Source: Sambucus nigra (lineage: Eukaryota > Streptophyta > Magnoliopsida > Dipsacales > Adoxaceae). Taken from it: a stretch of 64,000 nucleotides of DNA. The stretch spans positions 45,346,823 to 45,410,822 of the forward strand of contig OX422218.1 in the NCBI GenBank assembly GCA_949130495.1, given 5' to 3'. The notes beneath the pieces are model-generated. The model ran no database searches and was not told the origin of the DNA. It saw only the letters and a program-made list of their open reading frames with translations. Of this stretch, positions 1-11,514 are shown in pieces (within the stretch, counting starts at the first letter, position 1; every line of letters starts with the position of its first letter). The position numbers were made by a program, and so were the translations under genes.

Positions 1-475
1 TTTAAGACACTAATATAATATCTCACATAACAAATCATATCGGGACACTATCATTTTCTGGGGGAACAAGTCGTAACACTAGGCCTACACAATATTATGT
101 GGCAAGGTAAATCACACTAAGTTCAAAATCAATGGTGTTCCAAGGTCTTCCCATCCGACCCACATTACAACCTTGTGTCCGATTTCAACAATTAATCTCC
201 GACACGGCACTCGAGCAAAACTTAACCGGATCAATCACAAAAAATCGCACTCAACATGTGCCTACATCGACTGGAGAACCAATCTAGTGTGTACTCGACA
301 ATATACAAGTAAAATAATTTCACGCATATTTATATATACAATCATATAAAGCCACTTACTCGAGTTATACAATAGTCATTATTTACGATACAACATAATT
401 TACATCATTGATTTACTAATTCAACATCAAAATCTTTTCAAGGTTATATTTCCATGATAATCATAGGTGTATGAT
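1..475 (-). mobile_element. Element G, left LTR (3' LTR), first segment
   Basis: This stretch aligns base by base, with substitutions and a few indels, to the right LTR of element G beginning at 60791. The LTR therefore starts outside the window. It is interrupted at 475 by element A and resumes at 23455. Orientation is minus, because the primer site and gag of G lie at the 60 kb end. No coding potential is seen. Confidence 0.9.
471..475. repeat. Target site duplication of element A (left copy)
   Basis: ATGAT immediately precedes the TG of the left LTR of A, and ATGAT follows the CA of its right LTR at 23450-23454. The uninterrupted sister LTR of G near 61271 shows a single ATGAT at this place, so it serves as an empty-site reference. 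Confidence 0.9.
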
Positions 476-1350
476 TGATGATGCTGGAAATAGCACCACC
501 CTTCAAGGTGTTTGTGAGCTCAATTCAATGTTAACAATGGCAGCACGCATATATAGTAAATATAAGAGAATAAGGTGAGGAGAAGAGGAATCACACGAGA
601 ATATAAGTGGTTCAGACAATTAGGTCTACGTCCACTGTGCAAGTGTATGGTGTGTATCACTGAATAAGGGCTCTAATGGCCATAGATACAAACTCTCAAG
701 CTTTCTCTCCCTACTGTGTATTCGAACAGAGTTTCAGCTAGGGTTGCTAATTTCGGTCCTTTTCTAAGAAGGAGAAGATAAGTATTTATAGTGCCTGGGG
801 GGTGTAGTGTACCCCCCATGCATGTAAAGAACATGTGTGTGTTGATCTATCCAATATGATGAAGACATCTGTCCCTGTCACATGTAGAGAATGATGATGA
901 AATATTCCCCCCACGTGAGGGGAATGATTTGTTATAACTGATTTGTGTCCACGTGTCCTTGTCCACACATATGTCAATAAGTGCTCGGCCTCCATGCTTG
1001 GTCATAACCTCGGCCTAGAAGGGTCCGAGGTTAGTAAGGTCTAGTTACCTATCCAATCCGAGATGAGCCATCATGGTCTTGGCTTCAGTGAAGTCGAGGA
1101 TAGGTATTAGGGTCGGCTTTGGTAAAAGTATGGTTCCTTGTAACCTCGACCTACTCCCGGCCGAGGTTGTCATTCCTGGGTGAACTGTCGAGCTGCTGAT
1201 CCCCTGATGAGGTTGCTAGTGGTGTCGTCCAGGTCCAACCCTGCTATGGCTGAGGTCGTTGGTCACCGATCCAAGGCCCTTCCAACGTCGGCCTTGTCCT
1301 CGATCGAGGTTGATGTCTCTGAGCCGAGGGGGCACATTTGGGTCATATCA
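476..1350 (-). repeat. Element A 3' LTR
   Basis: It matches 22576-23449 with scattered substitutions. A minus-strand TATA-like box (TATAAATAC) lies at 782-791, with two CACGTG G-boxes upstream of it for that strand at 912-917 and 950-955. Several GAGGT/GCCGAGGTT motifs recur in the distal half. Confidence 0.93.
782..955 (-). promoter_or_regulatory. LTR promoter of element A: TATA box with paired G-boxes
   Basis: The minus strand reads CTATAAATACTT at about 781-792. Two CACGTG palindromes lie at 912-917 and 950-955, that is 120-170 bp upstream in the element's sense direction. The right (5') LTR keeps the TATA box at about 22882-22891 and both G-boxes near 23012 and 23049. G-boxes bind bZIP and bHLH factors in plants. 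Activity is inferred. Confidence 0.6.
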
Positions 1351-1365
1351 ATCACCCCCCAACCC
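1351..1365 (-). promoter_or_regulatory. Polypurine tract of element A
   Basis: On the minus strand GGGTTGGGGGGTGAT directly abuts the 3' LTR, as expected for the plus-strand DNA primer of an LTR retrotransposon. This fixes the element's orientation as minus. Confidence 0.8.
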
Positions 1366-1534
1366 TTAGTTACATGTGAGAGCAGGTGACTGTGGGGTCT
1401 CTACAACTCCTAGGTCTTTCTTGTGCCAATGTCCATTATACACTTGTCCATTGTTGAAGTGTGAGGTGTGCCTTACAAGCGTGTGATGCCAGCCGTCTTT
1501 TGGGGATCCCAAGGCAATGATGGGCCTTGGGAAA

Positions 1535-1939
1535 TGTGCATTCATATTAAGGGTTTAAACCCTATTTTCCCTCTTTCTTCTTCACTTCTCTCTTTTTCTT
1601 GGTTCAACTCGCGTCTGCAGCTTTCTTTCTCTAGAAAGGCTCTGGCTTGAAGCTTTTGGTGGTGATTTCTCGCATTTTCTTCCTTATCCCTTACCATTTC
1701 ATCTTTAGGTATCCTCTACCATTCTATCTTCTTCATTTTTCCTGTCTTCTTCTTAATTTTGCATTTTTCGATGAGCTTTTGGAGATTTCCGGCGAGGTTC
1801 CATTTTTCTGGCGAACTGTTCTTGTGTGTTCTTCATAGTAATTGCTTCAACTTTGATAGTTTGATCCTTAGATTGCATCATTCCATTAGTCAATCATATT
1901 TTTTGTTTAGGAGAGTTGTAAGTGTAGGGTCTGCCTCTT
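1535..1939 (+). promoter_or_regulatory. Probable promoter and 5' leader of the antisense gene in A
   Basis: About 380 bp upstream of the first ATG lies CATATTAAGGGTTTAAACCCTA, an AT-rich element overlapping a telo-box-like AAACCCTA. A strongly pyrimidine-rich leader full of TTCTTC/CTCTC follows at about 1560-1760, typical of plant 5' UTRs. No ORF of note lies between 1366 and 1939. This is an inference from composition and position. Confidence 0.4.
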
Positions 1940-3191
1940 ATGCTTAGACCTCTTTACCAACTCTTAGAGGAGTTCCCCTCTCTCAGAAAGAAGACTTTAG
2001 AGAAAATTAGGCAAATAGAAAGAGCGCATGAGGAAGCTCGTAGGTCAGAGGAATTCCCCCTCAGACCTATCTTTCCAGCACCTCTGAAGGTATTATATCC
2101 TAAACCATCCGAACCAGTTAACCAAGCAGTGGTCCCTGCCGAGCTGCTGCCAATGTCTGAGTCTGAGTCATCCTCCTCAGACCCTATGTCTATGGACTCT
2201 TTTCGATAGGCTATGGATTTCTCAACTCGGTAAGATCAGGCCTTTGATCAAGTGGAGGTTTCCAGTCGAGCCTCGTCCCATAAAGGTTCAAGCACATCAA
2301 CCTCTTCCTCTGAGGTTGAAATTGCTGGGCCGAGTGTGGCGGTTTCGCCAATCCTTGAAGCCATACCCTTGTCGGCTGTCACAGGGGCTGAGTTCGCTCA
2401 GAGGTTTCCAAGTGTAGCCCAATCATCTGCTCAGGCCGACGTTGAGTTAGATGATGATGATGATGATGCCGAGAGTGATGTTGACGTCTCTGAGGCAGCT
2501 GAGATTGAGAGTACAGTTAGTGAGGTCGACCTTCTTTTCTTCAGGTACTTATACTCCATCAGCCCCTCCATAAAGCTTAGGATACCTCTGAGGGAAGAGA
2601 AGGCCTACCACGGCCGAGATGGTGAGATCTGCTTGTACGAGCAGATGTTTAGGTTGGGATTTCGTCTGCCCATACATCCCATCATCAGGTCTATACTAGC
2701 CTATATCAACTTGGCCCCTTCCCAGTTGTCACCCAATGCTTGGAGGGTGATAACTGGGGCCATTATCTTATGAAGGGTTGTTCATCACTCAAACCTTCCA
2801 GTCCAAGTCTTTGTAGGATGTTATATCCCTTCATCTCCCAGAAACCATCCGAGCTATTATCATTTTGTAGCTCGAAAACCTGAAAAGAAGATGTTTCAAA
2901 TAACTCAAACTTCTAATCATAATTAGAAGCCACGCTACTTCTTTACCTCAGGGCCATGGGAGTTTGGCCCATGTGCCCCCTCTTCCCCATTAGAGCCGAG
3001 GATGCCTATAAGATGGGGAAAGGTTACAATGGCTGCTAAGGCCGACCCTGGTCTAAGCTTGCAAAATCTTCAGAAGGTTAAAGACCTTCAGGATCATGGG
3101 GCATATGGTCTGCTCGTAAGATTTGAACACCTGATGACCCACCACTACCTCTTTGAGACTAGTTTAGGGGGAAGTCCTCTTACTAAGCTTG

Positions 3192-3272
3192 GTAAGTTTT
3201 CTTATTTCAATAAGTTATACCTCTGAATACATGTATATCTGATTCTCTAACTCAGACCCTCTTATTTTGCAG
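3192..3272 (+). other. Intron 1 of the antisense gene (81 bp)
   Basis: It begins GTAAGTTTTC and ends CTTATTTTGCAG, is T-rich, and removing it joins two open segments in frame through a split GAG codon. Read unspliced, the frame soon ends at a TGA near 3226. Confidence 0.75.
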
Positions 3273-4342
3273 AGCGTCCGAAGGGAATATCAGATGAGCT
3301 TTGGGAAATGGCAGCACCAAGTTTAACGAAGCTCGTCAAAAAGACTGGTCTGGACGCTCCTCCTCCCCCTCCATCTGCCTCAATGGTCGAGGCCACTAAG
3401 AAGAGGAAGGTTTCTGACCCTGCCCCTGAGGATCAGAGGCAGAAGAAAAAAGGGGGAGATCAAGCCATCCCCATCTCCCCTGAGGATGCATTGGCTGCTC
3501 GTATAGAGCAACTGAAAATCAATGATAGTATCATAGGGCATAGTTTGCAGGCGTTGGATGCCATCGGCTCTGCTATGACCGATGCTGACAAACATTTTTG
3601 TAGATCTATGGACACTCCTCTACTGATCGAGTTTGGCCTTCACAGGTCTATTCAGGTATGACTTTGGTGTAATACCCCGTATTTTTATGCTATATTAATT
3701 TGGGGATTTATTAAATTTAATGTGAATGAATTATTTAATAAAAATCCGAAAATTAATTATGATATAATTATTAACGTGACGAGAGTTAGTAATTATGGGA
3801 AATTTTTTGAATATTACTATTGAGCAAAGTAATATATTATATTGGTTATATTGAATGTCATGAGTGAGTTAATTGACAATTTCGGAAATTTAAGTCGGGA
3901 CGTGCTCGTGTCGCTTCGGGACTAAATTTTGATAAATAAAAATTCAATATTTTATAAGTTGCCCGTATGGTCTTTTTGAGTGCGCCAACGCGTCCGGAAG
4001 GGTCGTGATAGTCAGAAAAGTGTACCCGGGGGTGTAGTTTGGGTCTCGGGGCGTTTTTAGGCCTAATTAGTAACCCGGGAGGGCAATATGGTCATTTTAC
4101 ATTTTTGGGTAATTAAACCCACGAAAATTAGAGAGGCTATATCTGATATTGAGGTTGTCACCTAGGGTTAGGATTCCCAAAACCTAGAACGACCATTGGA
4201 GAAGAGAGGAGAGAGCTCTCAAGCAATTTCAAGGCCCAAAACTCAACGGTTTGCGCCGCCGCCACCACCAACGCGTAGATCGCAAGACGAGGAACGCAAC
4301 CATACCAAAATCAACCGTAAATCAAAATACCAAAAATTCCAG

Positions 4343-4348
4343 GCAAGT
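4343..4348 (+). promoter_or_regulatory. Candidate GC-AG intron donor in the LTR of B
   Basis: AG|GCAAGT matches the strong consensus of plant GC-AG introns. It is kept in the other LTR at 12190-12195, and equivalent sites occur in elements D and G. The matching acceptor before the gag ATG at 6883 reads TTTCAA here, consistent with a G-to-A loss of TTTCAG. Splicing is an inference. Confidence 0.4.
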
Positions 4349-4787
4349 GTTTATCTTGCTATTTTCGTTGGTTCAATTTCCATATTAGTTTAGGAATGAT
4401 TAGGGATGAAATATATGGAAGAAAACCTAAATTTTGATAGGAATTTGCATGTAGTAAAGACTTAAACCTTATTCTGGAAGTCTCTTGTGATGTAGAAAGA
4501 TAACCCACGAATTTTTGTTGTAATTAAGAAAGTAATTCTGGGGTAAAACAGATTAGAACCATGATTTAGAGATTTTAGGGTTCTTGAAGTTGTGTATAAA
4601 TTTTGGGTTGATAATCCATGTTTAAATGATAAAAATGTACATGCCTTACGTTAGAAACATCTGGTATATTGTTATAATGTTAGTAGTAGAATTTTTGGGA
4701 CGTTTGGGTTTGGAAAATATGGATTTGGATGAAGAAAAGTGGTAGAACCCGTAACTGCATTTCTGCAGAAATCGAAATACCTGTTTA

Positions 4788-4860
4788 ATCGATCGATCGA
4801 GCCTAGAGCTTCGATCGATCGAAGGTTCGATCGATCGAGCCCCAAACCTCGATCGATCGA
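4788..4860 (+). repeat. ATCGAT palindrome array in the 5' LTR of B
   Basis: Four copies of the 12-bp self-complementary TCGATCGATCGA (or a near variant) lie in 73 bp. The 3' LTR has only three at 12633-12685, so the array changed copy number after insertion or during reverse transcription. Confidence 0.85.
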
Positions 4861-6700
4861 CCCCTCCTGGCAGACTCCTATTTCCCCTATTAAAAGAGTT
4901 AAATTTAATTTATCATGAAATAATTCTTGGGCATCCTTAATATAATGTTTTGGGAGATAGGGGAGACCAGTAGCTTATACGAATGAATTTTGGAGATACT
5001 TAATGTGGACTAAGAATTACATTTTGGGATAATTACTTATAAATCGATTAATTTATGTATTAAAGGGTAAGGTGCATAAGAGAGTTAGGTTGGAACATAA
5101 TCTGGAAACCTACTGAATTTTATACATGTGAGGATAGAGTTCACGAGTGTCGTGAAATGAGTTGGAGAAACCCTTCGAGTTAAGGTTAGTGACGAACCCT
5201 TATAAGAATACTTAATGTGAAAATTAAGGATAAATATTGTAATTATGGGTGATGAGAGAAACCTATATTGATATAATAATAAGTGGTATATTTATATGGT
5301 TGTGTATGCATATATTATATACGTGTGAAAAACGTACCCGTGCTACTTGCTATCCCTGAGGTTACCGCGCTGGGACAGTTTTATCTCGATGGGACCTTTA
5401 TGGGGGATATTGACTTGTACCCTAGAAGATAGATATCCTTGGTACAGGCTATCAGACCGATAGTTCAGACGGTCCTAAGAGACGTGAGGGTATGTACTGA
5501 CCTCTTAGAGACTTGGAATCTATGCTTCGCCTCAATCTTGTTTGTGTATATATGTTAATACAGTTCGAGAGTGATTCCGAACCTGTATATCCTTTAGTGT
5601 GAGCGATGCGGGGATTGGATAGCAGAGTATGCCTGCACTATAGTTTGTATGTTGGTGCCGTTAGAATGTATATATTATACGAGTGCTTAATATATATATC
5701 TGAAATTTGGGAAATTTAACTGTTGCTGTTATATGGTAAGTGAGAAATAATTCTGGACTATAAATTGGAAATACTTGTTTGAAAAGTATAATATGACACA
5801 GGGAAACTTTATAAATTAATGAAGCTAAAACGGGAGTTGTGCTACTAATTGGAAGTATCTTTTTAAACAATGATATTATTTGGTTTTGAAATCTTATGAG
5901 TAATTTGAGATAAACTAAATGGTTGGGAAGGTTAGTGTGATAAAATGATAGTATAAACCGTTGGGAATGTTAGTACGATAGGGGTGCACATTAGAAGAGA
6001 GGTGAGAATTTCTCAAGAGAGTGTCGTACTAATATGTTGTTGCATTGGCCTGTATCAATTTAAATACTTGCTAAACGAATTTTAAATCATACACACTATC
6101 GGGCTCTGACCCGTTTCTTTTTCTCTCTCTCTCTTGTATATATATGTATGTATTACAGGTGTCCAGCCACAAGGGCGTCTTACTTAGGATCTATTGGAAG
6201 GAACGCACTGCAGCTTAGGTGGGAGTTGCAGGTCTCTTGATTAGACGACTTCGTTCATTCGGATCCACTCTTAGTACTTTCATCTAGTTGGGCATGTGTA
6301 GATTTTTCCATTATTCCGTTGTTATTGGACATTTGTATTTCAGTTATTTTTTAGTATTGTTACTATGGGATTTATTCAGTTTGGATGTGTGACTTTAGAC
6401 TTCGTATGTTGACATTCGATTGACGAATGTATTAAATTAATTGGACTATATTGCAGAATTTAAATGTGTTGTGATTCTTACTTATTGAATGTCGTTAAAT
6501 AAATAAATAATTTTTCTTTAAATAAAATTTGGAAAGTTATGTATGAAAATGGTTTTGACACTTAGCTTAATTATTTAGGGTGTTAAATTGGAAAATTTAT
6601 TTTTATCGACAGTGATGCTGAGAATGAACCAACTGTTTACCTTGATTTAATTTAATAAAGGAGTGATCACCCGGTATTTAATTAGGCGGGGTGTCACAGG

Positions 6701-6712
6701 TGGTATCAGAGC
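6701..6712 (+). promoter_or_regulatory. Primer binding site of B (tRNA-Met type)
   Basis: TGGTATCAGAGC begins two bases after the end of the 5' LTR. It is complementary to the 3' end of plant initiator tRNA-Met. Confidence 0.88.
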
Positions 6713-6882
6713 ATCAGGTTCTAGTGTCCATAGGATCTGTACGGCTTATTTCGCTTTCAGCTTGGCGTTGTTTCTATAGAGCCCTATTTTTAGGATTGTT
6801 GTACTCTTGATTTTACGTTTAATTCTTCAGCTATTTGAGATTTGATAATAACTGTAGACTAATAAACTTGTTCACGTTTCAA

Positions 6883-9800
6883 ATGCCTCCGAGACGTGCT
6901 CCGAAAGATAGGCATGCCCAGGCTGAGCAGCCAGCAGTTCCGGCACAAGGAACAATGAATGCAAATGAAGTAGCCGCCATTGTTGCTCAGGCGGTGAATG
7001 CCACACTAGCGGTGACTCAGCAGGCTCCACCCCAGGTTCAGGCAGTGGCGCCAGTACCAGCACAGCTTCCATCTGCATGGGAGAGGGTTCGCAATGCTTT
7101 TCAGAAAGCGCATCCCCCTGAGTTCTCTGGTAGCTCCGATATTGTCACAGTTAGCCAATGGAAGAAAGACATCCAGCGGCATCTCCGTATGTATGAGTGC
7201 ACTGACGTGAAAAAGCAGTTATTGGCTTCCTTTAAGCTGGTGGGAGCCGCTTTGCAGTGGTGGGAGTCCACTACCACATTGGAGGAGAGGGACACGATCC
7301 CTATTCAGTCATTTTGGGAGCGGTTTGACCGCAAGTATTTTCCACCCGCCGTGCAGACTGAGATGAGGCGGAGATTACTAAATCTGAAGCAGGAGAGTCT
7401 TACCGTAGCGGAGTATGAAGAGGAGTTCACGAGACTTCTCACCATTGTGCCAGATGAGGCACCTACTGAGAGCAAGAAGATTATGTTGTTTATTAATGGG
7501 TTAGCTTGGAGGATCTGTCAGCACCTTATTGGGAATTTATCCCTGAGTACTTTCACTGATGTGATCAATGCCGCGTTGCTACATTGCCAGGATCACCGCT
7601 TCCATCTTCAGGGAAGCAAGAGAGCAGGAGAGTCCATCCAACAGGGCAGGGCCGGGGGTAATAGTGCTAGTGGGGCACCATCTCATGGACAGACTCGTCA
7701 GTACGAGCAGAGTTCCCATCAGGGGGACCCTGCTGAGCGATTCCATTCAGGTGATTCTAGGCAGGGATATGGGGGCTATAGGCAGGGCCAGCCTAATCAG
7801 CAGGGCTAACACCGACAGCAGGGATAGCAGCAGGGCCAGCAGCGTGCTAATCAGGGCCAACAGGGCCAGTGGCGGGGAGGCAACGGCCATCAGGGCCGTG
7901 GTTAGCAGGGACTGAGGGGAGGTAATTTCAGAGGCCGATGTTTTGGGTGTGGTAAACACGGCCATAGGCGCCAGGATTGTCCAGAGGGAGAGAGGGCCCC
8001 ACAGCAGCAGGGTGCCCGTAATGAGCCACAGAGACCACTTTTTCCACCTGCCCTCCCAGCTCCAGCCCAGATGCTAGCCCTACCAGCCGTTCCAGCAGCT
8101 CCAGTACATCAGGGGCAATTACAGTATGGACGTTTCTATAACGTCCACCAGGCAGTAGATCCACAGGCACCACCCGCGATTGAGGGTATGTTTCCTATCC
8201 ATGGTACTATGGGTCGAGTTTTGTTTGATACGGGGGCAACGCATTGTTTTATAGCTACGCATTTTGCGAAGGCCTTAGGGTTGTTAGCCACAGCAGAGAG
8301 CACAGTGACGTGTGTAGACTCACCATTGGGGAGTGGGTCCCTTATTTTCTTTATATGCCGGGGAGTGGGGGTAGAGATTGGTAGCTTGGTATTACCTGCA
8401 AACATGTTAGTCTTAGACATGCACGAGCATGATGTGATTATTGGTATGGATTGGCTCGCAGCTTATAGAGCCATGATTGATTGCTTCGGTGGGAGCATTG
8501 TTTTTGCAATTCCGGGGCAAGAGATGTTTGTAGTGGCGATGCCTCGCCCAGAGGGAGGTTCGACCGCTCATTTGTATTACATAGAGGAGGATACCTCTAA
8601 GGAGGTTGTGATTCCCTTGGATTCGATCCCAGTTGTCAGGGAGTATTCCAATGTGTTTCAGGAGATACCAGGCCTACCCCCCAGTCGAGAGATAGACTTT
8701 GTCATAGATTTATTGCCAGATACGAGACCTATAGCACGCGCACCGTACCGTATGGCTCCGGCAGAGATGCGAGAGCTACGAGATCAGATAGAGCATCTGT
8801 TAGGTCAGGGCTTCATTCGTAGGAGTACCTCACCTTGGGGCACTCCAGTCTTGTTTGTGAAGAAGAGAGATGGTTCACTGAGATTGTGTGTGGACTACCG
8901 GGAGCTGAACAAGGTCACGATACGGAATAAGTATCCGTTGCCTCGAATCGATGATCTGTTCGACCAGTTGAGGGGAGCAACTTTCTTTTAGAAGATAGAT
9001 ATGAGGTCGGGGTACCATCAGTTACGTATTAGAGAGCAGGATGTTTCAAAGACTGCCTTCTTGACAAGATATGGGTCCTATGAGTTCAGGGTGATGCCGT
9101 TTGGACTCACAAATGCTCCAGCCGTTTTCATGGACTTAATGAACCGAGTATTCAGAGAGTTCTTGGATCAGTTTGTCATCGTCTTCATAGATGACATCTT
9201 GATATATTCACACTCCGAGGAGGGGCATACCGAGCACTTGAGGCAGGTTCTTCAGACTCTACGAGAGCATCAGTTGTATGCTAAGTACGAGAAGTGTGGA
9301 TTCTGGTTGCGAGAGGTACAGTTCTTGGGCCATGTTGTTTCTGAGCAGGGGATAGGAGTTGACCCGAGAAAAGTATCAGCGGTGAGGGAGTGGGGACAGC
9401 CCACGACACCGACGGAAGTGCGTAGTTTCTTGGGATTAGCCGAATACTACAGGAGATTCATTTGGGGATTCTCCAAAATAGCGAGTCCATTGACCAATCT
9501 GACTCGCAAGGGGGTACCATATGTTTGGGATGACGCTTGTCAGTTGGCTTTCGACGAGCTGAAAGACAAGCTTACCTTAGCGCCAGTCCTTGCTTTGCCG
9601 AAGCCGGGTGCGGAGTACCTGGTTTACACCGATGCCTCTTTACGGGGACTTGGGGGAGTACTTCAGCAAGAAGAGAAGGCTATAGCTTTTGCCTCCCGCA
9701 AGCTTAAGCCGCATGAGAAGAATTACCCCACCCACGACCTGGAGTTAGCAGCGGTCGTCTTTGCATTGAGGATATGGAGGCACTATTTATTGGGAGAGAA

Positions 9801-11501
9801 ATTCCGTTTGTTCACAAACCAAAAGTCGTTGCAGTACATGTTCACTCAGCGAGAGCTGAATATGCGTCAGCGCATATGGCTAGAGTTTGTGAAGGACTAC
9901 CAGTTCGATATACAGTATCATCCGGGAAAGTCCAACGTAATTGCTGATGCGTTGAGTCGTAGACCGGTAGACAAAGTAGCAGACGTCTGGAAAGCAAAGT
10001 GGAAGGAGTTGGGTCACCAGGACGCAGTAACACGTTCTTTCATATCCCTGATGTCAGTCACACCCGAGATTGTTACGCGGGAGATACAGGCAGAGACCAC
10101 AGACCCGTTTTTCCAAGAGCAGATTGTGCGACTTCTAGCCGAGGGTGCTGAGTCCTATTCTGTTAGTTCCGATGGAGGTTTGCGGTTTAATGGGAGGTTG
10201 GTAGTTCCTGAAGGGGATGAATTACGTCATGCAGTGATGACCCAATCTCACGGATCCCGGTTTGAGGTTCATCCTGGAGGGGATAAGATGTACCAGGATA
10301 TGAGGAGGCAATACTGGTGGAGTGGGATGAAGAAGGACATTGCTGAGTTCGTGTCCAAGTGTTCTACCTGCCAGCTGGTGAAGGTGGACCATCAAAAATC
10401 GTCAGGATTGCTTCAGCCATTGGGAGTACCCGCGTGGAAGTGGGAGAGTATTTCCATGGATTTTATTACAGGGTTGTCTACATCACAGCGGGGCCACGAT
10501 TCTATCTGGGTAATAGTAGACCGTTTGACCAAGGTGGCTCATTTTCTTCCGGTGCGGACAGACTATACCATAGGTCAGTACGCTCAGTTGTTCATTGCTG
10601 AGGTTGTCAGATTACATGGGGTGCCCCTGAATATTGTGTCAGATAGAGACAAGATTTTTGTCTCACGTTTTTGGGAAAGCTTCCAGGAGGCTATGGGTAC
10701 TGAGTTGAGGTTGAGTTCAGCTTACCACCCACAGACTGAGGGACAGACAGAGCGTACTAATCAGATGTTAGAGGATATGCTACGCATGTATGTTCTTGAT
10801 TTTGGAGGAGGTTGGGAGCCACATCTTCCGCTGGTAGAGTTTGCTTATAATAACTCTTATCAGTTTACGATTGGTATGGCTCCATTTGAGTCTTTGTATG
10901 GCAGGCCTTGTCGTTCCCCAGCTTGTTGGCTCGAAGTGGGGGATAACAAGTTGGTAGGACCAGAGGTGATCCAGGAGACCTCTGCGAGGATTGAGATGAT
11001 CAGGAGTCACATTCGGTTCTTCCGGGAGTTTAGAGTGGGGGACCAAGTGTTATTGCGTGTATCTCCTATGAAGGGAGTGATGAGGTTCGAAAAGAAGGGG
11101 AAGTTGGCTCCGAGGTACGTGGGACCATTTCCCATCATCGAGAGGATTGGGTCGGTTGCATACAGGTTGGACTGCCAGAACATTTACATCGCATCCACGA
11201 TGTATTCCACATCTCGTCGTTGAGACGATATCTTCGGGATGATATGGCCCATACTCACATTGCGATAGATGAGATCGACTTATAGCCTGATAGCTCTTAC
11301 GAGGAGAGACCGGTGGCTATCCTAGACTATAGTGAGAGGAGATTGAGGTCGAAGATAGTTCCACTTGTGTGGGTCCAGTGGGAGCATCATAATGTGGAGG
11401 AATCCACTTGAGAGCGCGAGGCAGATATGCGCGAGAGATATCCAGAGTTGTTTTTATTAGGTATGCCTTATTTTCCGAATTTCGGGACGAAATTCCGTTA
11501 T
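6883..11501 (+). pseudogene. gag-pol of element B (Gypsy polyprotein), broken
   Basis: One frame starts at the ATG at 6883 (MPPRRAPKD), just after a mutated acceptor-like TTTCAA. In order: retrotransposon gag (about 7080-7600), a Gln/Gly-rich linker, one CCHC knuckle ([14 protein letters not shown], about 7940-7980), protease with an intact DTGATHCF (8227), RT with FIDDILIYS (9184), RNase H, the integrase HHCC region (about 10230-10370), a DD-E core with [13 protein letters not shown], and a chromodomain-like tail. In-frame stops: TAA 7807, TAG 7825, TAG 7903, TAG 8989, then after a one-base deletion near 11169, TAG 11283 and TGA 11409. The RNase H motif TDHKSL has become TNQKSL, losing a catalytic Asp. 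Compared with D, 42 bp are missing near 11012 (an Arg/Gln/Lys-rich 14-residue segment after the integrase core). Confidence 0.93.
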
Positions 11502-11514
11502 TAGGGGGGAAGTA
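11500..11514 (+). promoter_or_regulatory. Polypurine tract of B
   Basis: ATTAGGGGGGAAGTA abuts the TG of the 3' LTR and primes plus-strand synthesis. Just upstream is TTTCGGGACGAAATTC, an imperfect inverted repeat also present in D. Confidence 0.85.

Larger units (their letters stand above)
3668..6698 (+). repeat. Element B 5' LTR
   Basis: It begins TGTAATACCCCGTATTTTTA and ends GGCGGGGTGTCACA. Inside are a block CCAACGCGTCCGGAAGGGTC (about 3985) also found in element D, a palindrome array (4788-4860), a splice-donor-like AG|GCAAGT (4343) and the near-palindrome CGGGCTCTGACCCG (6100). No real ORF is present. The 65-codon frame at 4196 starts at TTG. Confidence 0.95.

Noticed and set aside
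1468..1947. Short plus-strand frames upstream of the antisense gene (1468-1650, 1647-1838, 1759-1947)
   Set aside because: Low-complexity Ser/Phe/Leu-rich translations of a pyrimidine-rich leader; they overlap one another and have no family match.
4196..4393. 65-codon frame repeated in both LTRs of B (also 12043-12240)
   Set aside because: It starts at TTG, has no ATG and crosses the candidate splice donor. The repeat is explained by the LTR pair.
6701..6712. tRNA gene fragment at TGGTATCAGAGC
   Set aside because: It is the retrotransposon primer binding site, placed two bases after the LTR; no cloverleaf is present.
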